A stretch of 15,433 nt of DNA from Holtiella sp036655075 (GCF_036655075.1 NZ_JAVVQU010000055.1:1-15433); one strand, 5' to 3'; positions 1-7,295 are shown, numbered from the stretch's first letter. Numbers and translations: made by a program. Notes: a model not told the origin generated them from the letters alone.

Positions 1-90
1 GCAAACAAAGCTTCTGTTGCACTTGCAGAAAAACTAGGTTATTGCTTAGAAAAAGAATATGTTACTTATGAGGTAAATACACAACGATAA
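1..90 (+). CDS. GNAT N-acetyltransferase, C-terminal fragment
   Basis: An open frame enters from the left edge and stops at TAA 88-90, giving the last 29 residues. They read Asn-Lys-Ala-Ser-x-x-Leu-Ala-Glu-Lys-Leu-Gly-Tyr and then a short strand with Lys-Glu-Tyr-Val-Thr-Tyr. An 'N-x-A-S-x-x-L-A-E-K-L-G-[FY]' stretch followed by a beta strand is the usual end of the GNAT fold (motif B), where the Asn and the helix sit near acetyl-CoA. The substrate cannot be told from this fragment. Its start lies outside the window. No hairpin terminator was seen in the 87 bases before the next gene. The family call is fairly firm; nothing more specific is justified. Confidence 0.7.
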   Translation, partial: ANKASVALAEKLGYCLEKEYVTYEVNTQR

Positions 91-111
91 AACATTATTA
101 AGCTTCAAATT

Positions 112-139
112 TTGTTTAAAAAATGATAAAATATATAAT
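112..139 (+). promoter_or_regulatory. Predicted sigma-A promoter of the sulfatase gene
   Basis: A TTGTTT -35 (112-117) and a perfect TATAAT -10 (134-139) are 16 bp apart in very AT-rich DNA. Transcription would start near 146. An AGGAG ribosome binding site at 166-170 lies 7 nt before the ATG at 178. The -35 is weak. Confidence 0.5.
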
Positions 140-177
140 AATTTAATTAATTAAAAATATATACTAGGAGCAAAATA

Positions 178-1701
178 ATGGATAATATAAGAAAAGTAGT
201 TTTCATCATGACTGACAGTCAAAGAAAGGACATGGTAGGTTGTTATGGACATCCTCACATGCTAACACCTCATATTGATGCATTAGCTGCTGAGGGCATA
301 CGATTTGACAGAGCCTATAGTGCTCAACCTGTGTGTCAGCCTGCAAGGTCAGCTTTATTTACAGGACTCTACCCACACTCTACCGGAGGATGGACGAACT
401 CTATGGGCATTGGTCAAGATGTTCAAACTATTGGGCAAAGGCTGAGTGATCATGGCATACATACAGCTTATATTGGTAAATGGCATTTAGACGGGGGCGA
501 TTACTTTGGACTTGGAAGATGTCCAGAAGGATGGGACCCCAAATACTGGTATGATATGAGGAACTATTTAGAGGAGTTGACACCAGAAGAGAGAACGTCT
601 TCAAGAAATCCTAGAACTATTCATACAGTGGGTGTAGAGGAAGGCTTCACATTTGGTCATAGATGTTCTAATAAAGCTATTAACTTTTTAGAAAACCACT
701 ATGAGGATGATTTCTTCTTAGTTGTTTCTTATGATGAGCCTCATGACCCTTATTTGGCACCAGAATCTTACTCAGAACGCTACAAAGAATATCATATCCC
801 TGTTACACCAGCGCATTTAGATGATTTAGAAAATAAGCCACAACACCAAAAGGTATGGGCTGGTTTGAAAAAAGGTGAAACAAAGCGCAGTGAAGCCAGT
901 ATTGCACAAGCTACTCATAATGGACAAGGAATAAAAAGTAAAGATTTCTTTGGATGTAACACCTTTGTAGATGAAGAAATTGGAAGAGTTCTTGCAGCAG
1001 TAGAGCAATATGCACCAGATGCACTTATTATTTATACAAGTGACCATGGTGTATTCTTTAATGAGCATGGTCTGTCTGCAAAAGGGCCAGCAATGTATGA
1101 TGAGATTACTAATATTCCACTTATTATGAAATGTAACAAATGGGACCCCAAAGGCATAGTCGATCCTCACCCAGTATCTCATATTGACTTAGCACCGACT
1201 ATTTTTGATGTCATGGGTGTTCCTATTCCTAAAATGTTTGCAGGGCAAACACTTAAAACACAATTGCTCACTCAAGAACGTACAAGAGATTATGTATGCA
1301 TGGAATTTGGAAGATATGAAGTGGATCATGATGGTTTTGGTGGCATGCAACTGGTACGAGCAATCTTTGATGGACGCTATAAATTGGTGTTAAATCTGCT
1401 CACATCAGATGAACTTTATGACTTAGAACAAGACCCTTATGAAGTCCATAACTTAATTGAAAGTGAAACAACCCGTATAATACGCGATGGCCTTCATGAT
1501 GCATTGTTAGAAGAAATGAATCAGTCAAGAGATCCATTCCGTGGCTACTATTGGGAAGACAGGCCATGGCGCTTGAATGCAACAGAGCCAAGTTGGCGTT
1601 ATACAGGCTTAACAAGACAAAAAGAAAATGAAGAATATGAACCTAGACAGCTTGACTATGTGACAGGTTTAGAAATGGAAGCTGCAGTAAGAGGTAAGTA
1701 A
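178..1701 (+). CDS. Cysteine-type sulfatase (N-sulfoglucosamine sulfohydrolase-like), cytosolic
   Basis: This 507-residue protein is a member of the alkaline-phosphatase-superfamily sulfatases, which hydrolyse sulfate esters or sulfamates. Visible motifs are the Cys53-Gln-Pro-Ala-Arg57 signature, whose Cys is oxidised to formylglycine in active enzymes; an N-terminal Thr-Asp13-Ser-Gln metal segment; Gly-Lys101-Trp-His103; Glu-Pro-His189-Asp-Pro-Tyr; the Ser-Asp289-His290-Gly metal pair; and Lys302 (Ala-Lys-Gly-Pro). The C-terminal part holds the usual Leu-Tyr-Asp-Leu-x-x-Asp-Pro-x-Glu-x-x-Asn-Leu motif (about 413-425). There is no signal peptide, so it acts inside the cell, probably on imported sulfated sugars. 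A Cys-type enzyme in an anaerobe needs a radical-SAM maturase (anSME), which is not in this window. The ATG start is fixed by AGGAG 7 nt upstream. Substrate is not determinable. Just past the stop, another frame looks coding for about 20 residues; see findings. Confidence 0.88.
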   Translation: MDNIRKVVFIMTDSQRKDMVGCYGHPHMLTPHIDALAAEGIRFDRAYSAQPVCQPARSALFTGLYPHSTGGWTNSMGIGQDVQTIGQRLSDHGIHTAYIGKWHLDGGDYFGLGRCPEGWDPKYWYDMRNYLEELTPEERTSSRNPRTIHTVGVEEGFTFGHRCSNKAINFLENHYEDDFFLVVSYDEPHDPYLAPESYSERYKEYHIPVTPAHLDDLENKPQHQKVWAGLKKGETKRSEASIAQATHNGQGIKSKDFFGCNTFVDEEIGRVLAAVEQYAPDALIIYTSDHGVFFNEHGLSAKGPAMYDEITNIPLIMKCNKWDPKGIVDPHPVSHIDLAPTIFDVMGVPIPKMFAGQTLKTQLLTQERTRDYVCMEFGRYEVDHDGFGGMQLVRAIFDGRYKLVLNLLTSDELYDLEQDPYEVHNLIESETTRIIRDGLHDALLEEMNQSRDPFRGYYWEDRPWRLNATEPSWRYTGLTRQKENEEYEPRQLDYVTGLEMEAAVRGK

Positions 1702-1766
1702 AGAACTATTAGGACAAGCAGAAAATGTAAAATCACTTATTGACCCATTTAATCTAAAGTAGCTCT

Positions 1767-1808
1767 AAAAAATGGAGAAGTATCCAATTGGATATTTCTC
1801 CATTTTTT
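1767..1808 (+). terminator. Intrinsic terminator after the sulfatase gene
   Basis: Arms at 1767-1785 and 1790-1808 pair over 19 positions with one mismatch around an AATT tetraloop. The stem starts with six A and ends in six T, so it could work in both directions. It closes the sulfatase unit 65 bases after its stop. Confidence 0.85.
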
Positions 1809-1950
1809 AGGTGCTATTTAAGTGACAAGACTTAGGTACTTTTATGAATTGGCAGACTGTCTAAGTTTTTTGTATAAATTTCATATGAGAAAGAAGAATA
1901 ATCATGATACAATACGAGAAAATGACCTTTAAAGTGGAGAGAACTATAAC

Positions 1951-2628
1951 ATGCGAATTAATAAACTATTAAGCAACAAAGGCATATGCTCTAGAAAACA
2001 AGCGGCCCTATGGATAGAAGCAGGTAGAATCCAGGTAAATGGTGAAAAATGCATACCTGGACAATGGGTAGAAGCAGAGGACGATATTCGTATAGACCAA
2101 AGGCCTATTTGGCAATGTGAGAAAATTTATTTAGTTTTAAACAAACCTGAAGGCATTACTTGTACAGCTGCTGAGGATGTGGAAAATAATATTATCAATT
2201 ATCTCAAGTATCCTGAGTATATATTTCCGGTGGGAAGGTTAGATAAGGCGTCTAGGGGACTTATTTTACTTACCAATGACGGAGACTTGGCACACCAAAT
2301 TTTAGCAGCAGACAATCATCACGAGAAAGAATATATTGTCACGGTAGACAAACCTTTTGGTGAAGACTTTTTGTTAAGTTTAGCAAAGGGAGTCAATATT
2401 GGTAAGGTTACAACAAGGCCTTGTAAGGTTCAGTGCCTGGGGGAAGATACCTTTAGTATTACGCTTACCCAGGGTTTAAATAGGCAAATTCGTAAAATGA
2501 CCAAACACTTTGGCTATACAGTGACGAGGCTAGAACGTGTGCGTATTTTGAATATAAAAATGGAGAACTTGCCTTATGGTGCATGGAGAGTATTGACTGA
2601 AGCAGAAATAGCATCCTTGAAAAAATAA
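1951..2628 (+). CDS. rluF: RluF-like 23S rRNA pseudouridine synthase (S4 + RsuA/RluB/E/F family)
   Basis: This 225-residue protein converts a specific uridine in 23S rRNA to pseudouridine. An N-terminal S4 RNA-binding domain (about 1-48, with Gly-Ile-Cys-Ser-Arg-Lys-Gln-Ala) is followed by a catalytic domain with Gly-Arg-Leu-Asp98-Lys, where Asp98 is the expected nucleophile. The segments His-Glu-Lys-Glu-Tyr-x-Val-Thr-Val-Asp-Lys-Pro and Gln-Gly-Leu-Asn-Arg-Gln-Ile-Arg-Lys-Met, then His-Phe-Gly-Tyr, match remembered E. coli RluF more closely than RsuA or RluB. The basic C-terminal tail of the E. coli enzyme is absent. By family knowledge the target would be near U2604 of the peptidyl-transferase region, but site choice between RluF and RluE/RluB types is inferred. 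A GGAGAG ribosome binding site is at 1936-1941. The gene stands alone; a TACAAT -10-like hexamer lies upstream but no good -35 is visible. Confidence 0.82.
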   Translation: MRINKLLSNKGICSRKQAALWIEAGRIQVNGEKCIPGQWVEAEDDIRIDQRPIWQCEKIYLVLNKPEGITCTAAEDVENNIINYLKYPEYIFPVGRLDKASRGLILLTNDGDLAHQILAADNHHEKEYIVTVDKPFGEDFLLSLAKGVNIGKVTTRPCKVQCLGEDTFSITLTQGLNRQIRKMTKHFGYTVTRLERVRILNIKMENLPYGAWRVLTEAEIASLKK

Positions 2629-2817
2629 TTATTCAAACCTATACTCCGATGAATGCATGTCAAATATTCACTACAGCCAAGGCCATTTGCCCTCATTAGA
2701 GCTGCTGTGGGTATTTTTAATAATAAGGAAAGGATATTGTGAAGAGGTTAATACCACTATTTATAATAACTTTAAATATAATAATCTGAAAATAGTATAT
2801 GATTTAATTTTTTGCAT

Positions 2818-2863
2818 AAAAAATACACCACTTTCATCTAAAATTTCTAGAATCACGTAGTGT
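2818..2863 (-). terminator. Probable terminator of lexA
   Basis: Read leftward, a 7-bp stem (plus-strand 2857-2863 with 2825-2831, one G-U pair) is followed by A and six T. It sits 28 bases past the lexA stop. The loop is long (25 nt) with a small inner TCTA/TAGA pairing, so strength is uncertain. Confidence 0.55.
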
Positions 2864-2890
2864 AAATGATATTCCAATGTCTTGAAAATA

Positions 2891-3499
2891 CTACATCTCT
2901 CTAAATAACCCTATGACTTTCCCAATAATCTGTACATCTAAGCAGAAGATAGGGTCCATATTATCATTTTCTGGCTGGAGCCTTACACGATTCTTTTCTT
3001 GGAAGAAGCGTTTGACAGTTACTTCATCACCTAAAAGAGCAACCACAATGTCACCATTGTTAGCAGATTCTTGTTGGCGTACAATGACGTAATCTTTGTC
3101 CAAAATACCTGCTTTAATCATGCTCTCGCCTTTAACGCGAAGCATGTAGACCTGTCCGCTGCGTGTCATGTGATTTGGAAGAGGGTAGTATTCTTCAATT
3201 TGCTCTGCCGCAAGGATAGGTTGGCCTGCTGTAATGGTACCGAGCACAGGAACGGGTGTAACATGATCGGAAAGCCAATTTTTATTTTCATCAATAACTT
3301 CAATGGCACGTGGTTTAGCAGGGTCTCTTTTAATGTAACCTTTGGCTTCGAGACTACTTAGGTGGCTATGCACTGTAGATGTAGATCTAAGGCCAACTGC
3401 AAGACAAATTTCTCTTACTGATGGCGGATAGCCACGTTCCGCACTTACTTTTTTAATACAATCTAGAACGGCTTTTTGTTTGACGGTTATATCCTTCAT
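2891..3499 (-). CDS. lexA: LexA, SOS-response transcriptional repressor
   Basis: LexA represses DNA-damage genes and inactivates itself by RecA-stimulated self-cleavage. The 202-residue length is typical. The N-terminal winged helix-turn-helix spans about 1-65, with the Pro-Ser-Val-Arg-Glu-Ile recognition region and Ser-Thr-Ser-Thr-Val-His-x-His-Leu. The cleavage bond is Ala91-Gly92. In the peptidase domain, Ser126 (Gly-Glu-Ser-Met) and Lys163 (Val-Thr-Val-Lys-Arg-Phe) form the Ser-Lys dyad. All key residues are present, so the protein should be active. The ATG is supported by GAGGGG at 3505-3510. A Gram-positive LexA box overlaps its -35 element, showing autoregulation. It is followed by a weak terminator and converges on rluF. 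Confidence 0.97.
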   Translation of the reverse strand: MKDITVKQKAVLDCIKKVSAERGYPPSVREICLAVGLRSTSTVHSHLSSLEAKGYIKRDPAKPRAIEVIDENKNWLSDHVTPVPVLGTITAGQPILAAEQIEEYYPLPNHMTRSGQVYMLRVKGESMIKAGILDKDYVIVRQQESANNGDIVVALLGDEVTVKRFFQEKNRVRLQPENDNMDPIFCLDVQIIGKVIGLFREM

Positions 3500-3529
3500 A
3501 GCATCCCCTCTGTTCCAATTTTTTCTTTA

Positions 3530-3558
3530 AGTATAACACATCTTATTTTCAATATCAA
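3530..3558 (-). promoter_or_regulatory. lexA promoter
   Basis: On the minus strand, TTGATA (-35; plus 3553-3558) and TATACT (-10; plus 3530-3535) are exactly 17 bp apart, each matching 5 of 6 consensus positions. The LexA box shares the TTG of the -35. A further TTGACA lies upstream (plus 3571-3576) without a good -10 partner. Confidence 0.75.
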
Positions 3559-3569
3559 ACATTTGTTCG
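3556..3569 (-). promoter_or_regulatory. LexA box (SOS operator) of lexA
   Basis: The minus strand reads CGAACAAATGTTTG, a full match to the Bacillus/Clostridia consensus CGAAC-N4-GTTYG. It overlaps the -35 of the lexA promoter, so bound LexA would block RNA polymerase. Confidence 0.9.
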
Positions 3570-3629
3570 TTGTCAAGCAAAAATTTTATAAAGCGTAAAA
3601 GCACGTAAAATAAGAAGTACTTACCGGGA

Positions 3630-4490
3630 TTAAATCAAAAGCAATAAGGTGCCAACTACTATTAAGAGTAAGCCTAGTACCGCTTTTTTACTTAGTTTTT
3701 CTTTGAATACCACATATGAAAAGGCAATGGTAACCAAGATACTCAGTTTATCAATAGGCACAACCACACTTGCAGGACCTGCTTGTAACGCACGGTAGTA
3801 GCATAGCCAAGAGCCTCCAGTCGCCAGACCAGATAAAATAAGGAATAGCCAACTTTTTTTATCAATGTACTGGATAGTACGTTGTTTACCAGTCACAAAT
3901 ACCACAACCCATGCCATGATCAGGATAACAATCGTGCGGATGGCAGTACCAAGTGTAGAGTCTATACCTTGTATACCGACCTTGCCTAAAATAGAAGTAA
4001 GGCTGGCAAAAACAGCGGCACCTACGGCATACAAGAACCAAGTTTTGTTTGTAGGTGTTGTATGTTGTGCTCCATTTTTTTGAATCATTAAGTAAGTACC
4101 TATTCCAATCAAAATAAGTGCGCTAAAAGTCAGCCAGGTCATAGGTTCATCTAGAAAGATAAAAGCAAGTAGCATCGTTAAAATGGTACTAGATTTATCA
4201 ATGGGCGTAACTTTATTGACATCACCTAACTGAAGTGCTTTGAAATAGCAAAGCCATGATGCGCCAGTAGCCAAGCCAGATAAAACTAAGAAAATAAAAG
4301 TTGTTATACCCAGTGATGCTAAAGTATGTTGGGTGCCAGAGACAAAGACCATAATCCATGAAAAAATAAGGACAACAATGGTTCTTAGGGCAGTTGCTAA
4401 GTTAGAGTCAGTATTTTGAATCCCACATTTAGCCAAGATGGCAGTAAGTCCTGCAAAAAAAGCAGACGCAAAGGCAAAAATGAGCCACAT
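3630..4490 (-). CDS. DMT-superfamily (EamA) transporter with near-identical halves
   Basis: This is a 286-residue integral membrane protein with about ten hydrophobic segments and two EamA domains (about 1-137 and 150-286). Such proteins export or import small metabolites; the substrate is unknown. The halves align without gaps at a constant offset of 149 residues, at about 63 of 135 identical positions by hand count. Shared runs include Ser-Gly-Leu-Ala-Thr-Gly-x-Ser-Trp-Leu-Cys-Tyr and Pro-Ile-Asp-Lys, so it looks like a tandem duplication of a single-EamA half transporter (the COG2510-like type of about 140 residues). The start is set at the ATG (4488-4490) because AGGAG lies 7 nt before it; a TTG two codons upstream would have only 1 nt spacing. 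It follows the GNAT gene on the same strand by 111 nt but has its own promoter. Confidence 0.88.
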   Translation of the reverse strand: MWLIFAFASAFFAGLTAILAKCGIQNTDSNLATALRTIVVLIFSWIMVFVSGTQHTLASLGITTFIFLVLSGLATGASWLCYFKALQLGDVNKVTPIDKSSTILTMLLAFIFLDEPMTWLTFSALILIGIGTYLMIQKNGAQHTTPTNKTWFLYAVGAAVFASLTSILGKVGIQGIDSTLGTAIRTIVILIMAWVVVFVTGKQRTIQYIDKKSWLFLILSGLATGGSWLCYYRALQAGPASVVVPIDKLSILVTIAFSYVVFKEKLSKKAVLGLLLIVVGTLLLLI

Positions 4491-4511
4491 TTTCAATCTC
4501 CTCTCAATCTT

Positions 4512-4543
4512 GTTAATCTGAGTGTGAAATAGAATAGATTAAC
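4512..4543. promoter_or_regulatory. Inverted repeat in the transporter 5' leader
   Basis: Perfect 8-bp arms GTTAATCT (4512-4519) and AGATTAAC (4536-4543) are separated by 16 nt. They lie between the predicted promoter and the ATG of the EamA transporter. This could be a repressor operator or an mRNA hairpin; the function is inferred from position only. Confidence 0.35.
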
Positions 4544-4556
4544 CGTATGCCTATAT

Positions 4557-4565
4557 ATTATAGCA
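4557..4565 (-). promoter_or_regulatory. Extended -10 promoter of the EamA transporter
   Basis: The minus strand reads TGCTATAAT, a consensus TATAAT preceded by the extended -10 TGn. The matching -35 (CCTACA, 17 bp upstream) agrees in only three positions. It would make the transporter independently transcribed rather than solely co-transcribed with the upstream GNAT gene. Confidence 0.5.
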
Positions 4566-4601
4566 CTTTTAAGAAGAGCTGTAGGAAATGATTTTTATAA
4601 A

Positions 4602-5243
4602 TTAGGATAGTTCATCTAAAAAATGATAAGCGTATAAAAAGAAAGACATGGTTTCATTTTTGTGAGGGTTTAAGCTATGTTGTCTATGTCCTAAACGCTG
4701 CATCCCTTGATGCTCATAGAAACCATAATTGCAAGTGCTATCTGTATATAAGTAAAAATCTTGAATGTTTTCATCATGCATATAGTTAATCCCCCTTTGA
4801 AAAAGGGCTTTGCCAATGCCCGTGCCACGTTGGTCCTGGCGTACAGCAAAAAAGGCGAGTTCACCATCAAAGTTTCTGCCACTTTCTGCGAGCAAGGCTT
4901 GGTCTAATTTATCAATACCTTCAAAGAGCTTGCAAACAGTACGACCTTCTTTGGATAAAATCATGGAGAGTATAGCAAAAGCTTGTAAGAAACGATGGCG
5001 TAAGGCTGTACAATGGGTCTTTTCATTTTTTGCCATCAAGATGCCTACAGGCTCCTCGTGATTGACGGCGACACAGGTAAAAGTCTGATTGGCAAGGCAA
5101 CTGGCTAAATAAAGACGTGCCATTTTGCGTGCTGTCTTAGAAGAGCAAAAGCGTTCATAATTCCAAGTATCACTGATGATTTGTTCCAGCGCTTTGTAAT
5201 CTTTAGGCTGAATGGGACGAAAATAAATTTTGTTTTTTGACAT
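4602..5243 (-). CDS. GNAT N-acetyltransferase, MerR-linked
   Basis: This 213-residue protein has a C-terminal GNAT domain. The acetyl-CoA motif A is clear: Ala-Val-Arg-x-Asp-Gln-Arg-Gly-Thr-Gly-Ile-Gly-Lys-Ala-Leu-Phe (about 133-148), with motif B-like Tyr-Gly-Phe-Tyr-Glu-His-Gln-Gly-Met at 173-181. The central part (about 75-120) is longer than in minimal GNATs and may shape the acceptor site. The ATG has AGGAG 9 nt upstream. The gene is divergent from a BmrR-like MerR regulator and shares a 90-bp control region with a 19-bp-spacer promoter pointing into this gene. That arrangement suggests it is induced by a small molecule sensed by the regulator, and hence may acetylate that compound or a related one; this is inference. 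The real substrate is unknown. Confidence 0.82.
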   Translation of the reverse strand: MSKNKIYFRPIQPKDYKALEQIISDTWNYERFCSSKTARKMARLYLASCLANQTFTCVAVNHEEPVGILMAKNEKTHCTALRHRFLQAFAILSMILSKEGRTVCKLFEGIDKLDQALLAESGRNFDGELAFFAVRQDQRGTGIGKALFQRGINYMHDENIQDFYLYTDSTCNYGFYEHQGMQRLGHRQHSLNPHKNETMSFFLYAYHFLDELS

Positions 5244-5262
5244 GGTTTAAGACTCCTTCAAC

Positions 5263-5291
5263 TTGATTTATTTAATGCTATATTTTATGAT
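5263..5291 (+). promoter_or_regulatory. Promoter of the merR-family gene
   Basis: TTGATT (-35; 5263-5268) and TATGAT (-10; 5286-5291) are 17 bp apart. The palindrome at 5294-5314 covers the expected start of transcription, so the regulator would probably repress itself. Confidence 0.55.
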
Positions 5292-5317
5292 GAACTATAC
5301 AGTAACTGTAAAGTCAA
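5287..5317 (-). promoter_or_regulatory. MerR-type 19-bp-spacer promoter of the GNAT gene
   Basis: On the minus strand TTGACT (-35; plus 5312-5317) and CATCAT (-10; plus 5287-5292) are 19 bp apart. Such an over-long spacer is the hallmark of promoters that MerR-family activators untwist. The palindrome lies almost entirely within the spacer. Confidence 0.5.
5294..5314. promoter_or_regulatory. Palindromic operator, likely bound by the MerR-family protein
   Basis: The site is two 10-nt arms, ACTATACAGT and ACTGTAAAGT, around a central A. Nine of ten arm positions are complementary. Its place between divergent promoters and next to a MerR gene supports the assignment. Confidence 0.65.
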
Positions 5318-5333
5318 TAGGAGTATTTGAAAA

Positions 5334-6152
5334 ATGGAAAATCATACAAGGCTGTTTACAACAAGCCAATTTGCCAAGTTGCATCATATCAATAAACGTA
5401 CCTTACACTATTATGATGAGATAGGACTTTTCTCACCCTCATACAAAAGTGAGAAGGGCTATCGGTACTATACTTATTTACAAAGTCCTATTTTAGAAAT
5501 GGTACTCGCATTCAGAGAACTAGGCATGTCTATCGAAGAGATTAGCCAGTATATGCAAAATCGTTCCCAACCTGCTTTTCGTCAAATTATAGATACTAAA
5601 ATGGCAGAGATTGATCAAATGATGAAGCAACTTAGAGGCATTCGTAAGTTGTTAGTAGAAAAGGAAAAGCATCTGGCATTGTGTGAGGGCCTAGATTTAG
5701 ATCAAATAGACTTTGCAACCTATCCAGAGGAATATTTACTCATTAGCCAACCCATAACTGGTGCATACGATGATCAAGATTTGCGTGTGCTCATAGAACA
5801 TGCTCAAAGTGTACCTGATTATAGACTTTATAACAAAAGTTATGGGAGCATGATTGCCGTGGAAGATTTATTAAAAGAAAACTTTGAAGCCAATGAATGT
5901 CTTTTCACGAAAATTGCTAAATCTACTCAAAAAGCTGACTATAGGCTCAAACCTAAAGGTCGATATATTCGTGCCTTTTGTAAAGGGAATTGGGACAAAC
6001 TACCCGATACCTATAGACGCCTATTAGACTTTGCAAAGGCACAAGATGTGAAACTTACGGGCTATGCCTATGAGGAGGGTATCAATGAAATGGTAATTTC
6101 CAGTATGGAAGAATACGTGACTCAAATTACCATTTTGTGTGAAGGAGAATAA
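5334..6152 (+). CDS. MerR-family regulator with GyrI-like effector domain (BmrR-like)
   Basis: This 272-residue DNA-binding regulator has an N-terminal MerR winged helix (about 7-75) with Arg-Thr-Leu-His-Tyr-Tyr-Asp-Glu-Ile-Gly-Leu-Phe and Gly-Tyr-Arg-Tyr-Tyr. A coiled-coil dimer helix follows (about 80-118, rich in Lys, Glu and Met). The C-terminal half (about 125-272) resembles the GyrI-like small-molecule domain of BmrR, ending with a Glu-Tyr-Val-Thr-Gln-Ile strand. No cysteine metal-binding loop is apparent, so a drug- or metabolite-like ligand is more likely than a metal. The ATG has AGGAG at 5319-5323. It is divergent from a GNAT gene and likely controls both that gene and itself through the palindrome at 5294-5314. 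The ligand is unknown. Confidence 0.88.
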   Translation: MENHTRLFTTSQFAKLHHINKRTLHYYDEIGLFSPSYKSEKGYRYYTYLQSPILEMVLAFRELGMSIEEISQYMQNRSQPAFRQIIDTKMAEIDQMMKQLRGIRKLLVEKEKHLALCEGLDLDQIDFATYPEEYLLISQPITGAYDDQDLRVLIEHAQSVPDYRLYNKSYGSMIAVEDLLKENFEANECLFTKIAKSTQKADYRLKPKGRYIRAFCKGNWDKLPDTYRRLLDFAKAQDVKLTGYAYEEGINEMVISSMEEYVTQITILCEGE

Positions 6153-6186
6153 AACATAACTCAAAAGCTTATAAGCTATTCAGCGC

Positions 6187-6229
6187 AAAAGGAACCCTCA
6201 CCTACAGGATATAGGTGAGGGTTCCTTTT
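6187..6229. terminator. Strong bidirectional terminator between merR and the Xer-like gene
   Basis: Perfect 18-bp arms (6187-6204 and 6212-6229) surround a 7-nt loop, with A-run and T-run flanks that serve both directions. It lies 35 bases after the merR stop and directly abuts the recombinase stop codon at 6230-6232. Confidence 0.92.
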
Positions 6230-7291
6230 TTAGTCTTCTCTAAGTTTCACAATACTTGCCGCCATACGGCGTCTTGCATCGTCCATTTGAGCGTAGTGCT
6301 TCTTGGTAGTGTTCACGTCTTTGTGACCAAGTACATCTGCAACTAAATAAATATCACCGGTTTCTTGGTACAGCGTCGTTCCATATGTAGAGCGCAGCTT
6401 GTGAGGGGTGATGGTTTTAAGTTGGGTCACAAGTTGGCTGTATTTTTTGACGAGAATCTGTACGCTACGTACGCTCATTCTTTTGTTTTGCATGGAAAGA
6501 AAAAGAGGGGTATCCTCTTCTTTACAAATCTTTTCTTCACGTTGGACCAAATAGTCTTGGAGGGCACGTTCCACCTCTTCACCAAAGTAGATGATTGTTT
6601 CATTACCACCTTTTCGGGTAATACGAATGCCGTTATAGTTGAAGTCTACGTCTTCAATATTAAGGCCAACACATTCCGATACACGAATACCTGTACCAAG
6701 GAGCAAAGAAATGAGTGCCAGGTCACGGGTTCTTGTATACACATGATAGCGCTTTTGGTGGTCCGTGAGTGCCTCTCCGTCTTCTATAGTATCTAGAAGG
6801 CGGGCAACTTCATCTACATCTAGCTTCACAATAGGTTTTTCAGAGATTTTAGGCATGTCTACCAGTAAGCTTGGATTGTTGAGAATACGTTGTTGCTTAT
6901 AGAAGTAACGATAGAAACTTTTAAGAGAAGAAAGTTTTCTAGCTTTTCCCTTTTGACCATTTTGATGGCTGATGCCGTATGCTTCACCTTCGTTTTCTTT
7001 TTCATAATAAGTTAAGTACTCTAAATAGAGCTCTAAGTCCCGAGGTGTCAATTTTTCTATCAAGGATAAAGAAATTTCACGCATATGAGAAAGGCGCTTA
7101 CAGTCTGGATAGTCCTTATACAAGTACTCAAAGAAGAGTCTTAAGTCATACGCATAAGCTAGACGTGTATTCATACTCGTTGTATGCTCAATCCCTCTAA
7201 AGAAGTCAAACAGATAAGATGGAAGCTCATTCAAAATCTCCCGCATCATCAGCGTTAGATGTTTTTGTCTTTGTTCGGTGTAACTGGACAT
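6230..7291 (-). CDS. Xer-like tyrosine recombinase
   Basis: This 353-residue site-specific recombinase has a core-binding SAM-like domain (about 20-135) and a catalytic domain (about 155-340). All six catalytic residues are visible: Arg203 (Thr-Gly-Ile-Arg-Val-Ser-Glu), Lys227, His297-x-x-Arg300 (Pro-His-Lys-Leu-Arg), His323 (Leu-Gly-His-Lys) and nucleophile Tyr333. It is longer than XerC/XerD (about 300) because of inserts near 95-120 and 165-185. The start is the ATG at 7289-7291, with GGGAG 7 nt upstream inside the end of the previous gene; longer starts would overlap that gene. Only 4 nt separate it from the ttcA-like stop, so the two are translated from one mRNA. No prophage genes or att repeats were seen, so a chromosomal role (dimer resolution or a Xer paralog) is more likely than a phage integrase. 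Confidence 0.88.
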   Translation of the reverse strand: MSSYTEQRQKHLTLMMREILNELPSYLFDFFRGIEHTTSMNTRLAYAYDLRLFFEYLYKDYPDCKRLSHMREISLSLIEKLTPRDLELYLEYLTYYEKENEGEAYGISHQNGQKGKARKLSSLKSFYRYFYKQQRILNNPSLLVDMPKISEKPIVKLDVDEVARLLDTIEDGEALTDHQKRYHVYTRTRDLALISLLLGTGIRVSECVGLNIEDVDFNYNGIRITRKGGNETIIYFGEEVERALQDYLVQREEKICKEEDTPLFLSMQNKRMSVRSVQILVKKYSQLVTQLKTITPHKLRSTYGTTLYQETGDIYLVADVLGHKDVNTTKKHYAQMDDARRRMAASIVKLRED

Positions 7292-7295
7292 GTGC

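Noticed and set aside
2739..2789. GTG-started 16-codon hydrophobic frame with an AAGGAAAGG upstream
   Set aside because: It looks like a possible truncated signal peptide, but there is no promoter, terminator or ATG, and it is too short to support.
2657..2860. Rightward open frame of 67 codons between rluF and lexA
   Set aside because: No ribosome binding site, low-complexity Asn/Tyr/Ile composition, and it overlaps the lexA terminator.
6230..7291. Integrase of a prophage or integrative element
   Set aside because: No phage or conjugation genes, no tRNA target and no att-like direct repeats flank it in this window.
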